A DNA stretch of 64,000 nt, taken from Plantago ovata (Eukaryota; Streptophyta; Magnoliopsida; Lamiales; Plantaginaceae). Numbering within the stretch: position 1 is the stretch's first letter; each line of letters opens with the position of its first letter. Positions 55,480 through 64,000 of the stretch are shown here, in pieces. Below the pieces are notes generated by a model. The model did no database searches and was not told where the DNA came from. It saw only the letters and a program-made list of their open reading frames with translations. The translations under genes were made by a program, and so were the position numbers. The stretch lies in contig CM051458.1 of NCBI GenBank assembly GCA_028274465.1, positions 100,518,855 to 100,582,854 of the forward strand, written 5' to 3'.

Positions 55480-56263
55480 AATCACTCCTTTTCTTTTGTT
55501 TGCAAGTTTGGAATATCTGAATCCTTACGGGAGGCTTGTAATTTGTGGAAATAGTTTAATGTTATTAATTTTGTGTTTGGCCATGGATTTTTATTTTCCG
55601 GTCTTCTTTGATTTTTTTAATTTTTTTAATTTATATTTTATTTTGTGTGTGTGTTTAATTTGTAATATGAAGTTTATCGGGTTCATTTTGCAATAAAATT
55701 TTAGACTAATTTGAAATTTAAAACAGTTAGGTGCGTGATGTTAAATTGGTTGAATTGGAAACATTTGAGTCAAATGTTGTGTAATAGATGAAAATTTAAA
55801 TTAAATCCATTTGGTTAAAGTCAAAATTCAATTTCCAATCGGGGATAAACGGTACTTTGAACGTTTTAGTTCGCGAAAATTTAAATTCATAGACTTAGTT
55901 GTAATTAAAATTATCTAGGAGGGAGGTATAGTGCGCACCACAATTATCATATGAAATCTTGATGAAATTATTGTGGGTTTTGATACTAAACCAAACACCA
56001 AAATCCATTATATTATGAACCTTTGGATCCAAAATCAAAAATAAAGAATTGAAAAAAAATGAAAAAATATATATATAAGACAATTGAGCTGCGTCTCTGA
56101 TGGAGACGCTGTTCAGCCGGCGGCCTTAATCAATTACAAAGTTCAAAGTTGACTTTTGTTTTAGGTATATGCATTTGGTAGAAAATGTGTGAAACACAGT
56201 TATAATTTAAAATCCTTATATGTATATAGTATGTATGTTGTTTGAAGATTGATCTGAATTCAG
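55480..56263. other. Spacer between reductase copies 1 and 2
   Basis: The first ~130 bases are a 3' flank that is repeated almost unchanged after copy 2 (57892-58018), so they belong to the duplicated unit. The rest is AT-rich with no further feature. Confidence 0.6.
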
Positions 56264-57891
56264 ATGATGGCGGAAATAATAAAGAGTTGTGTATACCAAG
56301 AACCGTCGTCCACCTTCTCCACAGCCTCATCAGTGTTGACGCTATTAGCGGCTGGGATATTGGGCATACTAGAAGCTACCGGAAAACAACATCTGCAGTA
56401 TTCAAAATTCTGGAACTTCGGCGGTGCTTCCATTAAAAGAACTCGAAACCAAACTGTCATCCCCAGTAAAATCGGCATGCTCGTCTTATACACTCCGGCT
56501 CTACTCGCCGGAATTTCTTCTTTCTATATCTTTCCGGGCGGCGGGACAAGGTTTCTCTTGCTCAAATTAGCCATTACCATCCATTTCCTCAAAAGGGTCC
56601 TTGAGGTACTCTTTTTTGTTTTCAAATTCTAATTTCTGTTTTTGAGGTTTTCAGTTGACTTTTTAGTCTTATTGTAACTTGTACAGATCACAATTACTTT
56701 AAATGGTCTTTAAGTTAGATAGTGATCATTAGGGTCTGTTATCTTCCTCTCTGAGAAATCAATCATTTAAGTTCAGTTCGGATTTTGCTAAGTTGTTTTA
56801 TATAGTACGAACCTACAAACAAGTTCAATTCAGTTCTAGTTCTGTTCGGCCAGAGTTATAAGGTACGGTGCTAAAGTGGAAGGGAGCTGGAGTAGTGAAG
56901 TAAGTGAAGGGGAGGTGCAAGGTTCGATCCATGACGGAGACAGAGTTATCTTGGTCTGGAAAACCGTGAAGTTTGTTTCATATCGTTTGATATCGGATTG
57001 ATTAGTTGTTTTTCATACTACAAATAAAATAAGTTCATTCTGTTATGATCGGGTCAATTCTGTTCAGATTGATTCAGTTATATTCAGATGAAAGATTGTT
57101 TCCTTGTTGCATTACTTGATTAGATTTTAAATCTTTGATAAGGAGATTGTTATAGTAATGAGGATTAATGTTAAAGAGTAATCATGCTAAAGTGTTGCTT
57201 CTGGGGATTGTTATAGTAATGAGGACTTTATTAACGTGTTGACATTTGAGATGAGATTAGTTTATTGGCAAATCTAAGTTGCTTCTGGAAGTGATTTATG
57301 GTAAGTGGGATTTGGATGATGATCAGTAGGGCCTTATTCTTAGTGCTAATCCTCAATTTTGTTGTGACCCAATTTTTTGGAAGTGTAGTGAACTTAACAT
57401 GCCATTAAACTTGTTGTGCAGGTCTTATTCCTTCACAAGTTCAGCGGCTTTATCGCTCTGGATTCTGCAATTATTATTTCTACCAACTATGTTGTAGCAG
57501 CTGCTGGTATGGTTTATTTCCATAACACGACTCAGGGATTTCCAGAACCTGCATTTGATCTGAAGTACATTGGTGTTTTTCTTTTCATGGTTGGTACTTT
57601 GAGTAATTTTTATCACCATTACCTCCTTTCGAAACTCAGGGACAAGAGTGATAAAGGTTATAAGATTCCGAAAGGTGGTCTTTTTAGTCTTGTTACATGC
57701 CCCCATTACCTATTTGAGATCACTGTTTCATGGGTATCGCATTTATATCACAGACATTGTTTTTGTATTCGTGTGCTTTTGCAACGGCTTCATATTTAGC
57801 TGGGAGGAGCTACACTACCAGAAAATGGTATATCTCCAAATTCGAGAATTTCCCTAAGAATGTGAAATGTCTTGTTCCATTCGTGTTCTAG
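56264..57891 (+). pseudogene. Steroid 5-alpha-reductase family, copy 2, C-terminal frameshift
   Basis: Exon 1 (56264-56605, MMAEIIKSCVYQEPSS...) and exon 2 (from 57422) are collinear with copy 1 and very similar. Near 57723-57738 the sequence is one base shorter than copy 1, just after CPHYLFEITV. The reading frame then gives SWVSHLYHRHCF and stops at about 57799, predicting 239 aa with about 23 foreign residues. The ancestral frame resumes downstream as LAGRSYTTRKWY and ends with PFVF and a stop at 57891. The lost segment contains the conserved C-terminal block of the family, so loss of activity is likely. Little other decay has accumulated, so the event looks recent or is a sequencing error. 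Confidence 0.75.
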
Positions 57892-58637
57892 AATCACACT
57901 GTTTTTCTTTTGTTTGCAAGTTTGGAATATCTGAATCCTTACGGGAGGCTTGTAATTTGGGGAAATACTTTGATGTTATTAATTTTGTGTTTGGTCATGG
58001 ATTTTTATTTTCGGAGTGTATATAACTGCTCTGGGTGAGAGGCTGGGATATTAGGCGCACAAGAACAACTATTTGATGACCAGGGCATCGTTATCAAATC
58101 GAATGGAGATGCCTCGTGGATTTGGCAGGCTGAAATGGCTTGCTGGGGAGGAATGCCAACTACCATAGGGTAAAGGCACCTTTCTGCCATTACCACCAGA
58201 TTTTTTAAAAGAAGAATGGATGGCAAGTAATGGCGGAAACACAGCCATGGAAAGATACTAGTATCATCTATGTGATAGAATTTGGAGAAAAAAATTAACC
58301 TCGACACCCCGCCAAGTAGTTAAGCATAGAGAGATTCAAGAAATATGCTTGAAATTGTTTAGGCCTGACCCTCTTCAATCTACACCGATGCCACTCGTAC
58401 GGGCATCTTTGATGCAAATGATGTGCATCTTCTTAGTTATTCAAAATTCTGGATTCAGCTGTGAAATCCCCACAGTATTTGCTTCCTCGTCGCATTGCTT
58501 GCGGGAATCACTTGCTTTCTGTTTTCAGGTGGGGATACGAGGTTTATATTGCTGAAATGAGCAATTACCGTCCATTTTCTCAAAAGGGAGATTGATGTAC
58601 TTTTTTACATTAAATCTAGGGTTTCTTATTAAATCTA

Positions 58638-59636
58638 GGGCTTATTACATATACTACCCTTGTTAGTTCATCTTATTACAGATAGATCATTGTTAGTCAA
58701 ACAATTACATCCAGCGTCCTTGTTATATATATTTAATTACACCTAAACCCACGAATTTAACTTTTGGCGAATTAAATCAATGTGGATACATTTTTACCCT
58801 TGGTCAAATATTGAATTCTGACTTTGGCCAAACAACTCCAATTTTCATTAATTACACAGTAGCCTCAAATCTTTTTAATTTCACCAATTTGACACTTATT
58901 AATTCAACATAAAGCATATAACTTTTTTAAATTTCAAAATTGCCTCAAATATTATTGCAAACTGAACCCTAATAATTTTAAATCTTAAAATTAACCCAAA
59001 AGGATTTTCAAAAAAAAAATAAAAAAAAATAAATAAAATAAAAAAGAGACAGCCGGAGTTGTATAGCTCGCCGGCCGGAGCTGTACAACTCCGACCTGAT
59101 CGGAGCTGTAAAGCTCCGTTCAGGCGAGAGCTGTAAAGCTCCGACCTGAACGGAGCTTTACAGCTCCGCTCTGAACGGAGCTAATCGGAGTTGTAAATGA
59201 CAGCTCCGATCAGAACGGAGCTGTGTAGCTCCGATCTGAACGGAGCTACACAGCTACGTTCTAATCGGAGCTTCAACTCCGATCAGATCGGAGAAAGCTC
59301 CGATCTGAACGGAGCTACACAGCTACGTTCTAATCGGAGCTACACAGCTCCGTTCTGATCGGAGTTGTTAGCTCCGATTCCAATTAAGAATAAGAAGAAG
59401 AAAGAATAAGAAGGAGGCGGGAAGAAGATGGAGGAGGGAAGAAGGAGGAGGAAAGAAGAAAAAGGAAAAAAAGAGAAAAAAAATGTTAAGGCCATGTTTG
59501 GTATGAAGATATTGAATAGTAAACCTTAAGTTGGTCAAAGCAATTTTGGGATTTTGTACCTAGATATAATAGTTTGACTAAAAGGGATGTATCTGTAATT
59601 GGGTCGTCTAGTAGGGGTGGTAGACGTAAAAACCCC
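58638..59636. mobile_element. Mutator-like non-autonomous element with internal hairpin array (copy B)
   Basis: The left end GGGCTTATTACATATACTACCC and the right end (reverse-complemented) GGGGTTTTTACGTCTACCACCC form imperfect inverted repeats of about 70 bp. These carry the same subterminal ATTACA-n-CCCTTGTTAG words as copy A. The flanks TTAAATCTA (58629-58637) and TTAAAATCTA (59637-59646) fit a 9-bp TSD with one inserted base. The core at 59050-59380 is about twelve hairpins of the form CGGAGCT-N4-AGCTCCG separated by GATCTGAA/TTCTGATC spacers. An A/G-rich stretch follows (59385-59480). No transposase is present. Confidence 0.75.
59050..59380. repeat. Array of short GC-rich palindromes inside element copy B
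   Basis: Units such as CGGAGCTGTAAAGCTCCG, CGGAGCTTTACAGCTCCG and CGGAGCTGTGTAGCTCCG repeat every 25-30 bp in direct succession. Loop bases vary (GTAA, TTAC, GTGT, ACAC) and some stems are imperfect. The contrast with the AT-rich surroundings is sharp. Confidence 0.9.
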
Positions 59637-59800
59637 TTAAAATCTAATTAGTCTTGTTCTCTTGGTCCTTACTTTTTTTTCTTGCAAAGAAATTTAACAC
59701 CTTGCCATATGGTTCGCTGTGCATATTTTATTCATTCACAAATACAGCCCCATTCATGGTTCTGGATTCCGCCACTATTGTTTGTAGTATATGTTTGTAT

Positions 59801-61973
59801 TCAGAAATTCTTTTTGCATATTGTGCTATGATAGAAATTGAAGAGTATCTTGTGAATGTGATTTTGAAGCTCTTACTGGTGACATTTTGTTAAAAGTGAA
59901 CATTTGAAGTGAAACAACTTTTGCTGCAGATAGTTACTCCTTAATGATTTATTTATTTATTTATTTACCTAATACTGCCCTTCAAGAGTTGTAAAAATGA
60001 CCTTATAAGTTGGAAATTTCAATCTTAGAGGGTTCTATAGACCCCCCTACTCAATTACTATGCACGTATGTCCCACTGTGAGACCTATAGTGTATTGTGT
60101 GAGGATTCTAGGGAGATCTCTTATGATCGCCTAAACCTTATAAGTTGATATGTAAGATTTGTAGGACTATTTGGAGCTCAATTTAGGGAATGGGTTTTAT
60201 AGGAGAAGTTTTAGGGTTTAAATGAAGTGTTAATGTTTGGCTAATTCTCTGAAGTCGTTCCAAAGTTACATCACATGGAAACGCAAAAGGAAATTAAGGT
60301 TGCTCTTTAGCTGCTCCATAAGAATTCCATTTAGTCCAATTTAGTTTTAGCAAGATGCTTGGAAGGTTTTGAAGGTAAATTTTGGGTACAGTATAATATT
60401 TCAATTGTAGGCTAAGTATTTACTTCACACAAAAAGAGAGCCGCTTATATGTATTCTGGGATTAAAAGTTTGTGATTCATATACCCTAATAAGTAGTAGT
60501 ACTAGTCCAGTAGCAACTAGCAAGGGCAATGTAGCAGAGATCTGGAATTGATGTACTGTAGTACAATATAGAATGCCCCATTAATGGTTGGTTTCCATGT
60601 AAAATACAGAAACATGAAAAGAAGTTTGAAATAAGATGGGATATGTGGGATGGGACCATAACCCTAGCAAAGGTACCATGATATTCACTTACATATGATT
60701 GAGTCTCTGTCATAAACTTTATATCATACTTCTATCAATCACTAATTATATTTCATTTATTTCTACCCCTCTTAAGGAAGCCAATCCTACTTGCGCCTGC
60801 TTTTTTCCTGCATTTTAAGCTTGCTATTCCATGCATGCCCCATCTAACCTGTTGGGATTCGTATTTCGCTAATTCATCATTAAACTAAACGTGCAAATAA
60901 TAACTCACTCTAATCTCTAAAGTAAGTATCTTACATAAAAAAGGTTATGTTACTATGAAAAATAAACATGACAGCCGAATAAATGTAGGTGGGTGTGGAT
61001 GAGTCACATTCATATTTCATCAAAATGTAAAATAATGAACATAAGCCTGCGACGTATAAATAGTAATTTATCGTATACTAATTGTTTAAGGTGATTAGAA
61101 TTATAAATAGATATAACATGACTGGTAGCTGATAAGGTGACTAATAGCTTATTATGCATGTAACTCTATTTTATAAGAAGCTACTACATCACTATGTAGC
61201 TTCGATGTCCTTATACATGTAACTCTAATGTCCTTCGACGGTGCTCATGCTTCCATTATAAACGCAAAAGGAGATTGTAAATCACGCGCGCACGTGTTCC
61301 ACGTTTTCCGGTGAAAATTAAAAATATATATAAATTGGACAGTGTGTTACGCTAGAGCATCTAAAATGGACACAACCACTTTGAAATATATAAAATGGAC
61401 ATGTTTCACTATAGAGTACTAAAAATAGATTGTAGCCCTATATAGTATAATGATAACGTCATTGATAGTTTATCAATTGATTAAACTCGCGGCCACCTCT
61501 AGTAACATTGTTGCCCAAGCTAGATTTGATAGACGTATAGTATTTTGTAGTATCATTTTCAAGTCCTATATATTGTGTGGAAGATGGCATAAAAGGGTAC
61601 TAGTACACTACATTATTGTTGTTGATATTGCAAATTTGGAATCATGCAATTTGTTAGTATTAACTGTATGATGCCGATCATATCATCAATTCAATAATAA
61701 AGAATCTAGGGTACGTTTTGCTACAAAGAAACATCAAAATATGAACCGATAACATCATACTGTCTCGTATTAATTTGTTCATTTCTACATAGTACTGCGA
61801 CACAAATATGGTACAACCTTGACTTGGTGCATCTCCTACTCAATCAATAGTCGGCTGCATGGCGGATCCAGTTAAGTGCGAAATTATTATTTGAAGAAAC
61901 GCCCGTGGGTTTGGGAATATTTCAAAATTTTGAGGGAATGAAATCATAAAATATTAAAAATATTACTGCATAT
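59801..61973. other. AT-rich intergenic spacer
   Basis: No gene is supported. A CACGTG G-box-like hexamer occurs at about 61291, embedded in CGCGCGCACGTGTTCC, but no adjacent gene gives it meaning. Confidence 0.4.
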
Positions 61974-62410
61974 ACTTCCTCCATTTTTGTTAATATTTTT
62001 ATAATATAACTCCGTAATTTTTTTTTCCGGTATGATTTATGATTAATACGAGGTCAAACGAAGACTTAAAAAATCAACATTTTCAAAGGGAAAACTTGTG
62101 ATGAATGTACAAATAATTGAATTAATAATAATAAACCTTCTCCATCTCACTAAAAGGTTTCCATTTGCAATTATGTTAACTTTTTATTTGCGATATTTTA
62201 CATCATATTAATTCTAAATCGTGCCGAAAACGTAATTTACGAAGAAGTTATTGTTGATATAATCATTATATTTTCACAAATATAATTTCATAAATTACGT
62301 TTTCGATATGATTTAATATTGCAAATGAGAAGTACATAATAAATTTTCATTTTATAAATTTTCACTTTATGTATTTAAAACTGATATGAGACACCTAAAA
62401 ATAGAAACTA
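61974..62410. mobile_element. Eroded Stowaway-like inverted-repeat elements
   Basis: TACTTCCTCCATTTTTGTTAATA at 61975 looks like a Stowaway left end. A second block, CTTCTCCATCTCACTAAAAGG at about 62145, is followed by inverted arms CGAAAACGTAATTTACG and CATAAATTACGTTTTCG (about 62227 and 62288). The distal ends are too diverged to define target duplications. Confidence 0.45.
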
Positions 62411-63091
62411 ACAAAATTTGAAATCTAAAAATAAAAAATCATCTCCACCGGTTGGAAGTTGGAACCTTTGGAATCAATGTATTTTATTCTTTAATAAAAA
62501 CAAATATATAATAAAAAATAAGAAAAGAAATATGAAAAATTAAAATAAACCAGAAAAATACTACAGTGATAGAACCAAATCCAAATTTTAAAACGGTTTT
62601 CACCACTGAAACCCACTAGAACAAATGAACAATGTAGGGTAATCGTAATTCAGGGAGGTTCAGTACATTGGAAGATTACAAGATGCATGGTCTCAAGGAG
62701 TATTTTCCAATTCTTCGGAAATGAGCGCTTATAGAATCTATATAAACCAGCGGAACTAATTAGCACCGAGTCTTGATCTAAAAGATTCGCAAATTCTCAG
62801 GAAAGACGGTCTTTAATATAGACGGTACCATTATGCAATTTACCAATAAGATATTATAATCAGTAAAAAATTCGGTGGTATAAATGTAATAAACTACAAA
62901 TAGAAGTCCTTTTAGCAAATTACCATTTTCTTTCTTCTAAATCTATCAGATACAGATAGATCGATACTTTTCTTTCTTTTATCTAATTTTCTCTGTTTTT
63001 GGGTTTAGTTTCTCACTTCACACAGCTCCGTTATCTTCTTCTTCACCTTCACCTGAATCATCATCTCCAACTCGCTAGACAACAAGAAGAA
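62411..63091 (+). promoter_or_regulatory. Possible promoter and leader of a gene starting at 63092
   Basis: A TATATAAA box lies at 62739-62746. A pyrimidine-rich leader-like stretch (TTTTCTTTCTTTTATC) at about 62969 is followed by TTCACACAGCTCC, up to AAGAAGAAATGG. Together these look like a plant gene 5' end, but no transcript evidence is available. Confidence 0.35.
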
Positions 63092-63307
63092 ATGGTAAGC
63101 TTCGATTCAACGCCGATGGCTGGGGCCCTCCAGATTCCACCGCCGCCACCGTCCCCTTCGCACCTTTCTCCTGCTGCGAGAAGCTCGGCCATATTGCTGA
63201 TTGGACCCGATCCGGCAACCAAAAATGAATCTCAACCAGGCGACAGTGGTTGCCGGTGGCACGGCCGCACGGCGGACGGAGGAGGTGTACAAGATCCTAA
63301 TTTATGA
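63092..63307 (+). CDS. Hypothetical small ORF, or 5' exon of a gene beyond the window
   Basis: The ATG at 63092 has a good plant context (GAAGAAATGG). The open frame encodes 71 aa, beginning MVSFDSTPMAGALQIPPPPPS and ending in a Gly-rich segment. I do not recognise it. The ATG is immediately followed by GTAAGC, a consensus splice donor. An alternative is therefore a first exon ending at the ATG, a structure known from some ribosomal-protein-type genes, with the rest of the gene downstream. Coding status is unproven. Confidence 0.3.
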   Translation: MVSFDSTPMAGALQIPPPPPSPSHLSPAARSSAILLIGPDPATKNESQPGDSGCRWHGRTADGGGVQDPNL

Positions 63308-63682
63308 TTTTTCTACTCTTTTCTCCATTGATCCATCATCCATGTCAAGGACATGATTGTACTTGTTGCTCCTTGGTTAATGGATAATTGGTTCTTCTTC
63401 TGACTTTTTTCTTCCGTGGAACGACGGTGCACGTCCTCTGTTTGGTACTGGATCTTCACAAAGGGGTTATATAAATTGATTAATTTCCATTGATTATAAT
63501 AATAATCATGGTGTTCTTTTTGGTAGAATTTATTAGTCAAGAATATTTATCATCATTTTGGTCAAATTCGTGTAGTAGTAGTATAGTTAGTAATTAGTAC
63601 TTTAGTAGTACAAGTAGTGGTAGTAGTAGTACTAGTTAATTAAGTTACTAATTATTTTGATTAATGGAATTGTTGTAAATTG
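63308..63682. other. AT-rich spacer with TAG/GTA-rich low-complexity DNA
   Basis: An imperfect (TAGTAG)n and TAGTAC-rich stretch occupies about 63575-63640. No gene is supported. Confidence 0.5.
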
Positions 63683-64000
63683 TACTCCCTCCATTTTGGT
63701 TGAGATCATTGTAAAGTGAAATCATGGGATGTTAAAGTCAAATCATGGCATGTAAAAGTGAAATTATGGGATATATTGTTGATATGATTTTTCTTCTTCC
63801 CGTTTTTGAGATCATGGGATGTTAAAGTGAAATCATGGGATATATAGTTGATATGATTTTATTTCTTCCTGTTTTTGAAATCATGGGATGTTAAAGTGAA
63901 ATCATGGGATATATAGTTGATATGATGGAAAAAATTGAATACTTTTTTTCTTCCCGTTTTTGAGATCATGGGATGTTAAATTGAAATCATGGGATGTTAA
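63683..64000. repeat. Tandem repeat at the right edge, started by a Stowaway-like end
   Basis: TACTCCCTCCATTTTGGTTGAG at about 63683 resembles a Stowaway terminus. It leads into repeats of GAGATCATGGGATGTTAAAG...TATAGTTGATATGATT...CCCGTTTTT. Unit starts at about 63808, 63877 and 63962 give periods of 69 and 85 bp, and a more diverged unit lies before 63808. The array continues past the window. Confidence 0.85.

Larger units (their letters stand above)
58030..59800 (+). pseudogene. Steroid 5-alpha-reductase family, copy 3, heavily decayed
   Basis: Pieces of exon 1 survive in order. GAGGCTGGGATATTAGGC near 58042 matches the AGGCTGGGATATTGGGC type in copies 1-2. TATTCAAAATTCTGGATTCA lies near 58439. 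A stretch at 58475-58602 ends ...ACGAGGTTTATATTGCTGAAA...CTCAAAAGGGAGATTGATGTAC, which corresponds to the end of exon 1. The start of exon 2 survives near 59727-59790 (TTCATTCACAAATACAGCCCCATT and GGTTCTGGATTCCGCC). About 370 bp of unrelated sequence interrupts exon 1 (58066-58435), and a Mutator-like element occupies the intron. There are in-frame stops and no later exon 2 sequence. Confidence 0.7.

Noticed and set aside
56865-56960. Second SINE or tRNA-like element (AAGGTTCGATCC)
   Set aside because: A B-box-like word alone, in the intron of reductase copy 2. No A box at proper spacing and no poly-A tail was found.
59050-59380. CRISPR-like regular repeat array
   Set aside because: The setting is a plant nuclear genome, the spacers are themselves repeated (GATCTGAA-type) and not unique, the unit is a plain palindrome, and no cas genes exist.
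61285-61300. G-box (CACGTG) as a promoter element
   Set aside because: There is no gene within a sensible distance on either strand, and a hexamer alone is weak evidence.

Overview
The window is AT-rich plant nuclear DNA. Genes carry many short GT-AG introns, the intergenic spacers hold small DNA-transposon relics, and every recognisable protein has a clear angiosperm family. The organism looks like a eudicot. I cannot place it further from the sequence, although the protein style would fit an asterid. Nothing prokaryotic or organellar is present.

Layout. (1) 1-5.3 kb, minus: the 5' two thirds of a large nuclear protein of the At2g19390/At4g29790 (SRRM2-like) family, running off the left edge. 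(2) 5.3-8.65 kb: spacer with a decayed LINE RNase H fragment, a SINE-like piece, and a tandem duplication in which one copy has taken a hAT-type MITE. (3) 8.65-16.4 kb, minus: NUP1/NUP136-type FG nucleoporin, nine coding exons, 1,306 codons by my assembly. (4) 18.1-21.7 kb, minus: a complete group-I calcium-dependent protein kinase (CPK1/CPK2-like), seven coding exons, 571 aa. (5) 23.6-24.1 kb, minus: a small two-exon C2H2-like zinc-finger gene. (6) 24.7-25.15 kb, plus: a decayed fragment of an SPD1/ycf45-like ATPase gene. (7) 26.6-32.8 kb, plus: PELOTA (Dom34), 15 exons, 378 aa. (8) 36.1-51.6 kb, plus: UBP12/UBP13-type MATH-USP deubiquitinase, 32 coding exons, apparently with a one-base frameshift just before the MATH domain. 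(9) 53.6-59.8 kb, plus: a tandem array of three steroid-5-alpha-reductase-family genes. The first is intact, the second carries a one-base deletion that destroys its C-terminus, and the third is heavily decayed with a transposon in its intron. (10) 59.8-64 kb: AT-rich spacer with MITE remnants, one possible 5' exon, and a tandem repeat cut by the right edge.

The genes are unrelated housekeeping and signalling genes (RNA or nuclear function, nuclear pore, Ca2+ signalling, ribosome rescue, deubiquitination, steroid or lipid reduction). I see no operon-like or biosynthetic cluster other than the reductase tandem array.

The least ordinary DNA is a family of Mutator-like non-autonomous elements found at 33.8-34.5 kb and 58.6-59.6 kb. 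Each has degenerate ~70-bp inverted ends and an internal array of short hairpins built on CGGAGCT-N4-AGCTCCG. Other mobile elements with readable ends are a 922-bp hAT derivative in a UBP12 intron (8-bp TSD), a 395-bp Tourist-like MITE (TTA TSD), a Stowaway MITE (TA TSD), and a 177-bp hAT MITE whose empty site is preserved in the neighbouring duplicate. Exon limits were set by hand from splice consensus and remembered family sequences, and no alignment was run.
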